Shown here: piece after piece, positions 6,709 to 13,793 of the stretch
Numbering within the stretch: the stretch's first letter is position 1
Layout of the letters: each line of letters begins with the position of its first letter
Assembly (NCBI GenBank): GCA_031284845.1
Contig: JAITXH010000108.1
Coordinates: 1-14,878, forward strand
Source: Puniceicoccales bacterium
Lineage (GTDB): Bacteria > Verrucomicrobiota > Verrucomicrobiia > Opitutales > UBA953
DNA: 14,878 nucleotides
Reading direction: 5' to 3'
Notes under the pieces: generated by a model
Databases searched by the model: none
What the model was told of the DNA's origin: nothing
Seen by the model: the letters and a program-made list of their open reading frames with translations, nothing else
Program-made: the position numbers and the translations under genes

Positions 6709-8526
6709 ATGAGTCTTAAGATTCCCGAAGAACGCAGGCGCCTCTTCCTCCATATTTTAAATGGCGTGCTCGTCCTGTGCGGTCTATGCGCACTGGGATT
6801 GTTCACTTTCCTCGTTGGCTGGTTGGTGCCCACTGACAGGCATTCGCTGATAGAAAATGCAACGCGTTGGATTCTTGGTATTTTCGTCATACAGGAGATT
6901 TTCCGTGTCGCCCTTCAAAAACACCCCTTGAGCTATGTGCTCTCGCACAAAGTGGAGACGATAATCGCGTTCTTGATCGCACTTGAGCTTTGTATCGGCG
7001 GGATGCTTTACGAGTGGCTTGAAATCCGCAATGGCTTTGATGTCTCTGCTGAGACGTTTACCCTTTTCTATCTAGCTGGCTCTCAACTGACTTTATTTGT
7101 GCTCGTCGGCTTGCGCGGGCTGCGCGACAACCGCCTGCTTTCCCATCGTTACCTCACGCCCGGTCTGGTGTTCATGCTCAGCCTCGCTTTGCTCGCCACG
7201 CTGGGCACGCTGTTGTTGATGACGCCGCGTGCTACGCCGGAGGGCGGCGGCGTGAGATGGCTGGATGCCGTATTTACGGCTACCAGCGCCATTTGCGTGA
7301 CGGGGTTGAACACCGTGGACATCTCCACGGGCTTCACCCGGCATGGGCAGTGGGTGATCCTTTTTCTCATCCAGTTGGGCGGGCTGGGTGTGATGACGTT
7401 TACCTACTTCCTCGCCTACTTCCTGGCCGGGGGCGTCTCGCTACGCAACCGCATCGCGTTGCAGGATCTCCTCAGCAAAGATACTCTGGGGCAGATAGGA
7501 ACTGTGCTGGGTGTCATCATCGGATTCACTTTCACCTGCGAGGCCATCGGTGCCGCAGCGATCTATTCGCTGCTCGGGGCGCATCCCGGAGGCATTGCAG
7601 CCGACGACCGCTTGTTTTTCTCCATTTTCCACTCGGTGTCGGCGTTTTGCAGTGCAGGATTTTCCACGTTGAGTGGCGGTTTTTCCAACGATGTGCTGAA
7701 GAATCAGGATGGCGTGCTTGCCGTCGTCCTCACACTTGTCGTCGCTGGTGCGATCGGCTTTCCGGTCATGCAAAACTGCTGGCAGGTGCTCGTGGGCAAA
7801 GTGCGGAAGGCACTCGGCCTGCGCAATCGCCATCACGCGCTGCCGCGGCTCTCCACGAACACCAAGTTGGTGCTCACGACCACGCTCGTGTTGTTTGTCT
7901 TCGGCACGCTCGCCGTCTATGTCACGGAGTTCCTGCTCGGGCAGGGACGCGGGAGTGGCGGCGGCGCACTGCACTCTCTGTTCATCGCCATGTTTGATGC
8001 TGTGGGCGGGCGCACCGCAGGCTTTACCACGGCCACAAACGAGTTGTTCTCTCCGGCCACCGCCATTGTCATCATGTTTCTTATGTTTGTGGGCGGAGGC
8101 CCATCGAGCACTGCCGGGGGCATCAAGACTGCTACGCTCGCTGTCGCGGTGCTCTCGCTGCGCCGCGTGCTTTTCGGGCGTTCTGACATTGAGGCGTTCG
8201 GGCGTCGGTTAGACGATTCCACGGCCCACCGTGCGTTGGCTACCATCTTTGTCGCCATCGGCTTCATCACGCTCATCGCCATCACGCTTTGCCTGCTGGA
8301 GCCGAATATGCCCGCGGTCAATCTCGGCTTTGAGGCCATCAGCGCGGTGAGCACCGCCGGGTTGTCGCGCGATGTGACGGCGCACTTGAGCGATGCCTCA
8401 AAGCTCGTCCTTGTGTTTGCGATGTTCTGCGGGCGCGTCGGTGTGCTCACTTGTCTCATGGCCTTCATCCCGCGCCGGGATGCGCCGGCGTTCCGCCTGC
8501 CGGAAGATAACATTATCCTTAACTGA
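6709..8526 (+). CDS. trkH: TrkH/KtrB-family potassium transporter, membrane subunit
   Basis: Potassium-translocating inner-membrane subunit, 605 aa, gated by a cytoplasmic RCK partner (trkA, 90 bp downstream). The core has four pore repeats, each with its selectivity-filter glycine: SAICVTGLNT (G199), SAFCSAGFST (G317), GGRTAGFTT (G437) and SAVSTAGLSR (G551). The conserved GGGPSSTAGGIKTAT segment is at about 462-476. KtrB proteins are usually about 450 aa; here about 150 extra N-terminal residues carry four hydrophobic segments (about 12-39, 52-68, 82-102, 115-135) before the core. The ATG at 6709 has no Shine-Dalgarno sequence. I cannot separate TrkH from KtrB by eye. Divergent from the c-di-AMP phosphodiesterase pgpH. 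Confidence 0.93.
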   Translation: MSLKIPEERRRLFLHILNGVLVLCGLCALGLFTFLVGWLVPTDRHSLIENATRWILGIFVIQEIFRVALQKHPLSYVLSHKVETIIAFLIALELCIGGMLYEWLEIRNGFDVSAETFTLFYLAGSQLTLFVLVGLRGLRDNRLLSHRYLTPGLVFMLSLALLATLGTLLLMTPRATPEGGGVRWLDAVFTATSAICVTGLNTVDISTGFTRHGQWVILFLIQLGGLGVMTFTYFLAYFLAGGVSLRNRIALQDLLSKDTLGQIGTVLGVIIGFTFTCEAIGAAAIYSLLGAHPGGIAADDRLFFSIFHSVSAFCSAGFSTLSGGFSNDVLKNQDGVLAVVLTLVVAGAIGFPVMQNCWQVLVGKVRKALGLRNRHHALPRLSTNTKLVLTTTLVLFVFGTLAVYVTEFLLGQGRGSGGGALHSLFIAMFDAVGGRTAGFTTATNELFSPATAIVIMFLMFVGGGPSSTAGGIKTATLAVAVLSLRRVLFGRSDIEAFGRRLDDSTAHRALATIFVAIGFITLIAITLCLLEPNMPAVNLGFEAISAVSTAGLSRDVTAHLSDASKLVLVFAMFCGRVGVLTCLMAFIPRRDAPAFRLPEDNIILN

Positions 8527-8616
8527 CACAGGCGCTTTAAATACCAGAGGGCGCGGTAATGATTTTTGCTTTCACTTCTCCGGCAACCCACCTATCTCTG
8601 TAAGCGGAAAACTCAC

Positions 8617-9339
8617 ATGAAATGTTGCATCATCGGGCTGGGTGTATTCGGAAAAAACCTCGTGTATGATCTCGCCGAGCTTGGCGCGGAAATCCTCGCC
8701 ATAGACCGCCGCGACGACAATGTCGCGGCGATAAAAGATGTGGTGGATGCGGCGTTGGTCATGGACTTTGACGACAGCGCGGCGCTTGCCACGTTGCCCA
8801 TTCGAGAAATGGACGTGGTGGTCATGGCCATAGGGGATGATTTCGAGAAATCCATGGAATTGACCATCAAGGCACAGGAACTGGGTGCCCGGCGCATGGT
8901 GTGCCGCGTGCTCTCTCCGATGCACGCCCGCCTGCTCCGCCTGCTCAAGGTGGACCGCCTTGTGGTGCCGGAGGAAGTGGCGGCCAAGGGGCTGGCGCAC
9001 TCACTTTTGATGCGCGGCGTAATCGGCGCTTTCGACATGGGTAATGGCCACTCCATCATTGAGGCCAAGGTGCCTGCCGGGCTGGTAGGGAAGAGCATCA
9101 AGGACAATGTGGAGGTATTTAAGAAAGCCGATGTGCGCATCGTGACCGTCAAGCGCCTCTCCAGCCGCCTGCTTGCCAAATTGGCCAAAGAGGGCGAGGA
9201 TGTGGACCCGGACGGCACCGCACGGCGCCGCACTCTCGGGATACCTGACACGGAGGAACCCTTTCAGGAAGATGATGTTCTGGTGCTTTTCGGAAAAGAA
9301 AAGAAATTGAAGTCATTTTTGGAAGAGCACGCCAAGTAA
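8617..9339 (+). CDS. trkA: TrkA/KtrA-family potassium uptake regulator (RCK_N + RCK_C)
   Basis: Cytoplasmic ring-forming regulator that gates the TrkH/KtrB channel in response to nucleotides; 240 aa with a single RCK_N-RCK_C unit, the size of KtrA. The Rossmann motif GLGVFG (7-12) and the acidic D30 at the end of the second strand fit NAD(H)/ATP/ADP binding. The RCK_C part runs from about 140 to 236 and has a longer polar loop (about 190-225) than usual. In some Firmicutes the KtrA RCK_C domain binds c-di-AMP; whether this one does cannot be read from sequence. The frame opens at 8566, but the family N-terminus MKCCIIGLG starts at 8617. Probably cotranscribed with trkH. Confidence 0.93.
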   Translation: MKCCIIGLGVFGKNLVYDLAELGAEILAIDRRDDNVAAIKDVVDAALVMDFDDSAALATLPIREMDVVVMAIGDDFEKSMELTIKAQELGARRMVCRVLSPMHARLLRLLKVDRLVVPEEVAAKGLAHSLLMRGVIGAFDMGNGHSIIEAKVPAGLVGKSIKDNVEVFKKADVRIVTVKRLSSRLLAKLAKEGEDVDPDGTARRRTLGIPDTEEPFQEDDVLVLFGKEKKLKSFLEEHAK

Positions 9340-9374
9340 TCCGCCCCAGCCCAGACCGGGCAAATGCCGTTCCT

Positions 9375-10001
9375 TCATTGCGGGTTGGCCGACGGGGTGT
9401 CGCTTGTGCCCGCGTCGCCAGTGAACTCTGGCGCGGTGCCGTAACCCGGAGTGGAAATACCTTCGCAGCGGAAAACGCGCCAAACTGTCAGCAGGATGAT
9501 CTTGAAATCCAGCAGCAAGCTGTGGTGATCCACATACCAGACATCGCAGCGGAACTTCTCATCCCAAGAGAGGCCGTTGCGCCCGCTCACTTGAGTCCAG
9601 CCGGTGATGCCCGGCTTCACGGTGTGGCGCCGGGCCTGCTCCGGGGTATAGCGTGCGAGGTAGCGCGTGGGCAGCGGACGGGGGCCGACGACGCTCATAT
9701 TCCCTTTGAGGACGTCCCAGAACTCCGGTAACTCATCAAGGCTGGTCTTGCGCAGAAAGCTGCCGAACGGGGTAAGGCGCTCCTCGTCGGGCAGGAGGGC
9801 ACCCGAGGCATCGCGCTCTTCTGTCATCGTGCGGAATTTCATCATGTTGAAGAGGTGCCCGTCTTTTCCGGCACGCTCTTGCCTGAAGAAAACAGGCCGC
9901 CCGAGCTTCCACCGGACGAGCAGGTATAGTGCGAGCAGAGGCAGGCAGCCACAAATCAGGACGCTACCGGAAAACAGGATGTCGAAAAGACGTTTGAACA
10001 T
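9375..10001 (-). CDS. bacterial sugar transferase (PglC-type phosphoglycosyl transferase)
   Basis: Membrane-anchored enzyme that moves a sugar-1-phosphate from a nucleotide sugar onto undecaprenyl phosphate, the first step of exopolysaccharide or glycan assembly. It is 208 aa, the small form with one N-terminal re-entrant hydrophobic helix (about 8-30), without the multi-helix N-terminus of WbaP/WcaJ. Visible motifs are FFRQERAGKDG (38-48), MKFRTM (54-59), the catalytic D89-E90 in SLDELP, VVGPRPL (104-110) and PGITGWTQVSGRNGLSWDE (130-148). It lies downstream of a PEP-CTERM gene on the same strand; PEP-CTERM/exosortase systems commonly go with exopolysaccharide production. No glycosyltransferases or flippase adjoin it, so the sugar is unknown. 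It converges on trkA, 35 bp away. Confidence 0.92.
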   Translation of the reverse strand: MFKRLFDILFSGSVLICGCLPLLALYLLVRWKLGRPVFFRQERAGKDGHLFNMMKFRTMTEERDASGALLPDEERLTPFGSFLRKTSLDELPEFWDVLKGNMSVVGPRPLPTRYLARYTPEQARRHTVKPGITGWTQVSGRNGLSWDEKFRCDVWYVDHHSLLLDFKIILLTVWRVFRCEGISTPGYGTAPEFTGDAGTSDTPSANPQ

Positions 10002-10045
10002 TATCAGAGCAATTCATCGTGTATTTTTTGCCCTGAAATGCAAGT

Positions 10046-10080
10046 GGCAAGCCCCCGGCGAACCGGAGGCCTTCCTTGCC
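10046..10080 (-). terminator. hairpin downstream of the PEP-CTERM gene
   Basis: GGCAAG (10046-10051) pairs with CTTGCC (10075-10080). Inside it CCCCCGG (10052-10058) pairs with CCGGAGG (10063-10069) with one mismatch, around a CGAA loop (TTCG on the minus strand). It starts 4 nt after the stop of the PEP-CTERM gene and precedes the sugar transferase. There is no U-run, so it may be a transcript-stabilising structure or a partial terminator. Confidence 0.55.
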
Positions 10081-10083
10081 GGG

Positions 10084-11352
10084 TCAGTGTTTTGGATAAC
10101 GCGCCCGCCGCACGGCAATCAAGGAGACCAGCAGTGCCGTGCCAAATAAGGCATAGGTGCCCGGCTCCGGCACGACATACGGGCCGAGGACCCAGCCCTG
10201 GATCCAGCCAGTGCCGGTGTTGTCTATTGTCGTGCTGAATCCCCAACCGCTCGTCGCGCTTTCAATTGTTATTTTCCCTTCAGCCAGAAGAAAACCGGAA
10301 ATGTTTCCCGGATCAATGAGCACTGGCACGCTGAAGTATTCCGCGGCAAGCACGTCGTCGCTGAGTCTCAAAAAGAGGGTCACATTTCCACCGCCGGAGT
10401 TTTCAAAGCTCACTGTTCCCGCGGCACCCGAAGCATTGGAAAAAGTGATACTGTCCCCCGTGGACGGAGTGGCGATATCCAGTTCGACCTGCCCGCTGAT
10501 GATGCTCAGAGAGTAGCCTTCCGTGATGTTGATATTTCCGATGGCGGGCGTGAGGTTGGGATCGGTGGCGTTTGGCACACCGGGCGAAATCGTCCCGCCA
10601 TTGCCGACGAATACATTGCCGGCGAGGTTTCCTCCATTGCCGTTGAGGATGGCGTTTGGCTGGGGGGAGGGGAGAGTCAGTTGTGGGCTTAGTCCGACAT
10701 AGATTCCCTGCTCGAGCCCCGGCTGGTTCCCTTGATGCCGTTGGACGAGGCGGATGGTGCCGCCGTTGGCAACCGTAAGCTCGGCGCTCCCTCCATAGAC
10801 TCCACCTACATAGAGGCTCCCTGCGTCAAATGAACTCCCTCCCGGTCCCGAGCTGCCCGTATAGTCCACCTCCCATGTGCTGCCTGCGCCGGAGATTAAT
10901 GTCGAGCCGTGGGAGCCATTGGCATAGCCAATCCGGGAATATCCGCTTACGAGATAACCGCCATTGAGGATTTCAAGCCTTCCGGTCGTGGGAGCGAGAG
11001 GGTTCGCATTCCAGAAGCCGACATACATCCCACCCATGTCTTCAGGAGGAGATGTTGGAGAGCGGGGGTCATATGTCAGATCCAACGAGGCTGCTGGCCC
11101 TGTAATAGTCAAAGTTGCGGCGTTTCGGATCGAGACGATCGTATATACATCCGGGCCTACTGCTGTGGTAATTGTCCTGTTGCTCGCCAAGTCATAGGGG
11201 TCAGCCCCCCATTGCGCTCTTGCCTCCGGTAGATTAGAGAACAGGGCACAGGAAAACATAATGCCCGCACAGATTATTCTTATAATGTTCCGATTTTTGA
11301 TCCTGACAAAACCTCGATCATCAATCCCAATAAAACAAAATATATTTTTCAT
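10084..11352 (-). CDS. PEP-CTERM sorting-domain protein with T5SS/PEP-CTERM-type repeats
   Basis: Predicted exported and surface-processed protein, 422 aa. The N-terminus is a long signal peptide, with a hydrophobic core at about 23-40 and a likely cut after ARA (44-46). The middle is Gly/Ser/Thr/Asn-rich, with beta-helix-like repeats resembling the T5SS/PEP-CTERM-associated repeat; GGYLVSGYSRIGY (131-143) followed by GSTLISGAGSTWEV (149-162) is the clearest, with degenerate copies at about 178-203. The C-terminus is a PEP-CTERM signal: VPEP at 394-397, a transmembrane stretch to about 413, then RRARY. By family knowledge an exosortase cleaves this; none is in the window. The molecular role is unknown; adhesin-like or matrix-associated is a guess. 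Its Shine-Dalgarno sequence lies in a hairpin against the start codon. Confidence 0.9.
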   Translation of the reverse strand: MKNIFCFIGIDDRGFVRIKNRNIIRIICAGIMFSCALFSNLPEARAQWGADPYDLASNRTITTAVGPDVYTIVSIRNAATLTITGPAASLDLTYDPRSPTSPPEDMGGMYVGFWNANPLAPTTGRLEILNGGYLVSGYSRIGYANGSHGSTLISGAGSTWEVDYTGSSGPGGSSFDAGSLYVGGVYGGSAELTVANGGTIRLVQRHQGNQPGLEQGIYVGLSPQLTLPSPQPNAILNGNGGNLAGNVFVGNGGTISPGVPNATDPNLTPAIGNINITEGYSLSIISGQVELDIATPSTGDSITFSNASGAAGTVSFENSGGGNVTLFLRLSDDVLAAEYFSVPVLIDPGNISGFLLAEGKITIESATSGWGFSTTIDNTGTGWIQGWVLGPYVVPEPGTYALFGTALLVSLIAVRRARYPKH

Positions 11353-11354
11353 AA

Positions 11355-11379
11355 GGTTGCCCTCAAATCAGGGGCAACC
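11355..11379 (-). promoter_or_regulatory. hairpin that sequesters the ribosome-binding site of the PEP-CTERM gene
   Basis: A perfect 8-bp stem, GGTTGCCC (11355-11362) with GGGCAACC (11372-11379), and a 9-nt loop. On the minus strand the 3' arm ends 2 nt before the ATG at 11352. The SD-like GAGGG (minus strand, 11360-11364) has its GGG inside the stem and GA in the loop. With one bulged C the stem extends to cover AGGG. This fits a structure that hides the ribosome-binding site. A partial promoter-like TTGACT lies upstream (11385-11390). Confidence 0.55.
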
Positions 11380-11435
11380 GTCGAAGTCAAGAGAAAATTC
11401 TGATTTTCCCGACCTGCCAGTGGGGCGGGGATGCA

Positions 11436-11455
11436 CGGCCCCCGCATGGGGGCCG
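11436..11455 (-). terminator. GC-rich hairpin downstream of the isomerase-like gene
   Basis: CGGCCCCC (11436-11443) pairs perfectly with GGGGGCCG (11448-11455) around a 4-nt GCAT loop. It lies 8 nt beyond the stop codon of the secreted isomerase-like gene. There is no U-run right after it, so intrinsic termination is uncertain; a second AT-rich hairpin (GAAAAT/ATTTTC, 11393-11408) follows before the PEP-CTERM gene. Confidence 0.6.
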
Positions 11456-11463
11456 GGAGGGGA

Positions 11464-12348
11464 TTATTTCTTTCCGGCGGCGTAGCCGCGCACAAAGCCA
11501 ATGCCGGCTGCGACTTCAGGAACATTGTTTTTCCAGTTGGATTCATGCTCAATGGAAATGTTGCCCTGAAAATTTTGCCGTTTCAGTTCGTCCAAAATAG
11601 CCGGGAAATTCAACGCACCAGTCCCCAGCGCCACATCCTTTGTGCGGGCACGCGGACCAACTTCGGGGCGGTCTTTGGCGTGGATGCTGATGAGACGACC
11701 TTCGAGTATCTTGAGGTTTTCCACTGCATTGAAATTATCCGTAGCCCAATGCCCGACATCGGCAGCGGCACCGATGCGCGGGTCGCGGTCTTTCACCAGG
11801 TCACGGACGTATTGGGCGTCCCAGACCTTGTATTTAGCGTTTTTCGGTTGGCGCGGATGATTGTGGAAACCCACGCGGATATCGTATTCCTTCGCGAGCT
11901 TTTCGATGATGTCAATGGAATCGGTGGATTCCGTGCTCAGGGCATAAAAGCCCATTTTCTTGGCGAAATCAAATATCTGGCGTGCCTTTTGTTCGTCGTT
12001 GGGGATGTCCACCACGCCGTAATTTACGGCGACCACGCCGAACTTGTTGAGAAGGGCTTTCACGGCGGCGATCTGGGCTTCGCTTATATTGTGCCCGAAC
12101 TTGGCCTTGTCGTCCTTGCTCAGGGTCTGCCCCGGGTAAAACTCAATGACCTTGGCACCGGCGTGCGCGGCTTTTTCAACACCCTCGAACAGCGTGAAAT
12201 TATGAAAGGTGTAGGCCTGGACTCCGACGGCAAAATCGCCGGTTTTGATTTCGGCGGGTAAAGGTGCTGCGTTAGCGGCTGTGGTGCCGACAAGCCCGGA
12301 AGCGACGGTTAATGCGAGTGCAAAAAAGAGAGATGTGTGTTTGGACAT
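11464..12348 (-). CDS. secreted sugar phosphate isomerase/epimerase-like TIM-barrel protein
   Basis: Xylose-isomerase-like TIM barrel (AP endonuclease 2 superfamily), 294 aa. A signal peptide is clear: hydrophobic core at about 7-22 and a likely cut after ANA (25-27), so it acts in the periplasm or outside. Probable divalent-metal ligands in family order are E140 (STEST), D197 (ADVGHW), H223 (IHAKD) and E267 (IEHES). GFHNHP at 160-165 is also characteristic. Secreted members of this family are frequent in Verrucomicrobiota, Planctomycetota and Bacteroidota; most have no known substrate, so isomerase or epimerase activity is only a family-level guess. The ATG at 12348 lacks a Shine-Dalgarno sequence. 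It diverges from rpsR and lies 111 bp upstream of the PEP-CTERM gene on the same strand. Confidence 0.87.
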   Translation of the reverse strand: MSKHTSLFFALALTVASGLVGTTAANAAPLPAEIKTGDFAVGVQAYTFHNFTLFEGVEKAAHAGAKVIEFYPGQTLSKDDKAKFGHNISEAQIAAVKALLNKFGVVAVNYGVVDIPNDEQKARQIFDFAKKMGFYALSTESTDSIDIIEKLAKEYDIRVGFHNHPRQPKNAKYKVWDAQYVRDLVKDRDPRIGAAADVGHWATDNFNAVENLKILEGRLISIHAKDRPEVGPRARTKDVALGTGALNFPAILDELKRQNFQGNISIEHESNWKNNVPEVAAGIGFVRGYAAGKK

Positions 12349-12416
12349 GAGGAGCGGAAGACAATGAGCCGCCGATTTTGTTTCTCATAAAATATGCAGG
12401 TTAATTCAAAAATAGC

Positions 12417-12444
12417 TTGCTAACACGCGGACACCCGCTAGCAA
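12417..12444 (+). promoter_or_regulatory. hairpin in the rpsR leader, possible bS18 autoregulatory structure
   Basis: TTGCTA (12417-12422) pairs with TAGCAA (12439-12444). Inside, GCGG (12427-12430) pairs with CCGC (12435-12438) around an ACAC loop, leaving an ACAC bulge on the 5' side. The hairpin ends 19 nt before the rpsR start. bS6:bS18 is known to bind structured leaders of its own mRNA in other bacteria; whether this is such a site is inference. The transcription start is unknown. Confidence 0.4.
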
Positions 12445-12463
12445 CGCCCCCCTCATTTTCACC

Positions 12464-12655
12464 ATGACGACCGAGACACAAACACATTCTAAAACACCGT
12501 TGGACTTTGATTTTACCGACACAGAAGCGCTTTCCCGCTATGTGACGGAGACGGGCCGCATCCTGCCGCGCCGCATCACCGGATTGACTGCCCGCCAGCA
12601 GCGCCATGTGACCAAGACTATCAAGCGCTCGCGCAATATGTTGCTGATGAAATAA
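12464..12655 (+). CDS. rpsR: 30S ribosomal protein bS18
   Basis: Small-subunit ribosomal protein that binds the 16S central domain as a heterodimer with bS6. It is only 63 aa and easily missed. The bS18 core is plain: FDFTDTEALSRYVTETG (15-31), then RILPRRITGLTARQQR (32-47), then TIKRSRNMLL (52-61). It has no cysteine, so it is a zinc-free form, and it lacks the common C-terminal LLPF-type ending. It is not in the usual rpsF-ssb-rpsR-rplI cluster; the next gene is sua5, 7 bp downstream, so the two are probably cotranscribed. No Shine-Dalgarno sequence precedes the ATG. A second rpsR copy could exist elsewhere in the genome. Confidence 0.93.
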   Translation: MTTETQTHSKTPLDFDFTDTEALSRYVTETGRILPRRITGLTARQQRHVTKTIKRSRNMLLMK

Positions 12656-12662
12656 GCCGCTT

Positions 12663-13703
12663 ATGAGCGCGCCCTTTTTTCGCGACACCGCTGCGGATTT
12701 GGAACGCGTGGTCGCGTTGTTGTGCGCGGGAGAACCGGTGGCGCTGCCCACGGAAACAGTCTATGGGCTGGCCGCAGATGCGCTTAATACCGCCGCCGTG
12801 CGGCGGATTTTCGACGCCAAGGGGCGTCCGTTGATTGATCCGCTCATCGTCCATGTAGCCACGCTTGAGGCTGTGGCACAGATCGCGGAGCCGGTGCCGG
12901 AATTAGAACGGCTCGCCGCACATTTTTGGCCTGGGCCGCTTACCGTGGTTTTGCGGAAAAAATCAGTCGTTCCCGATTTGGTGACGGCGGGCACACCTAC
13001 CGTCGCCGTGAGAATGCCCGCACATCCGCTCATGCGCAAAGTCCTGTTGCGTTCAGGGCTGTTACTCGCGGCACCGAGTGCGAATCCTTTCGGCTATGTC
13101 AGCCCGACATGCGCAGAACATGTGCGTGAGTCACTGAAGGACAGGGCACCTTGGATACTCGACGGAGGAGAGTGTGCCCACGGGTTGGAATCTACCATCC
13201 TCCACCTTGCTGAACCAGACGGCCCGCGGCTTTTGCGCCCGGGGCCGGTGTCCCGCGAAGCTCTGGAAGCGGTGTTGGGTGTCCCGGTAGCGGACTCCGG
13301 GGCCGGGCGGACAACTGGCGGGAAGGAGGCGGATGAATCGGCGCCGCAGGTGGCCCCCGGCATGTTATCGCGGCACTACAGCCCGCGCACGCCAGTCGTG
13401 TTGCGTGGACCGGGCGGGCAGCCCTCACTCCCGGATGCGACGCAAGGCGGGACGCCCCGGCAGGCCGCTGTGGTGTGGATCCACAGGCCGGAAACGGCAA
13501 TCGTCAGCGCGGTGGCTGCGCAAGGCGCGGCGGTTTTTTGGTTGAGCGAAAGCGCAGACCTCGCGGAAGCGGGACACAATGTGTTTGCGTTGTTGCGCCG
13601 CTTGGACGCGGCAGGATTTTCAGCGATACATTTGGAATTGACCGATGGCTCTGGAATCGGCGCGGCAATCAACGACAGATTGCGCCGTGCGGCGGCAAAA
13701 TAA
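12663..13703 (+). CDS. sua5: L-threonylcarbamoyladenylate synthase, Sua5 type
   Basis: Makes threonylcarbamoyl-AMP from threonine, bicarbonate and ATP, the first step of t6A37 modification in tRNAs that read ANN codons; cytoplasmic. It is 346 aa, the long Sua5 form rather than the short TsaC. The YrdC domain is at about 8-205: LPTETVYGLA (28-37), KGRP (53-56), HFWPGPLTVVL (87-97), VAVRMPAHP (114-122) and APSAN (137-141). The linker PGMLSRHYSP (232-241) is diagnostic of Sua5, and the C-terminal Sua5 domain follows to 346. A Gly/Ser/Ala-rich stretch at about 210-230 joins the two. It begins 7 bp after rpsR, so coupled expression with that ribosomal protein is likely. No Shine-Dalgarno sequence is visible. 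Confidence 0.95.
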   Translation: MSAPFFRDTAADLERVVALLCAGEPVALPTETVYGLAADALNTAAVRRIFDAKGRPLIDPLIVHVATLEAVAQIAEPVPELERLAAHFWPGPLTVVLRKKSVVPDLVTAGTPTVAVRMPAHPLMRKVLLRSGLLLAAPSANPFGYVSPTCAEHVRESLKDRAPWILDGGECAHGLESTILHLAEPDGPRLLRPGPVSREALEAVLGVPVADSGAGRTTGGKEADESAPQVAPGMLSRHYSPRTPVVLRGPGGQPSLPDATQGGTPRQAAVVWIHRPETAIVSAVAAQGAAVFWLSESADLAEAGHNVFALLRRLDAAGFSAIHLELTDGSGIGAAINDRLRRAAAK

Positions 13704-13793
13704 AGGGATGGCGGGGCAGCGCCAAAGATCGCAGCTCTCTTCTCAAAGCTCCAAAAGGCATTGCGGGCGGAATGAAACATCCCCCCGGTAAAA

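Noticed and set aside
7257..7997. A 246-codon plus-strand frame inside trkH
   Set aside because: Its translation is rich in Arg, His, Cys and Ser with no recognisable family, and it overlaps the pore repeats of trkH in another frame.
11421..11459. A second G-quadruplex on the plus strand downstream of the isomerase-like gene
   Set aside because: The G-runs are separated by a long insert that is better explained by the perfect CGGCCCCC/GGGGGCCG hairpin.
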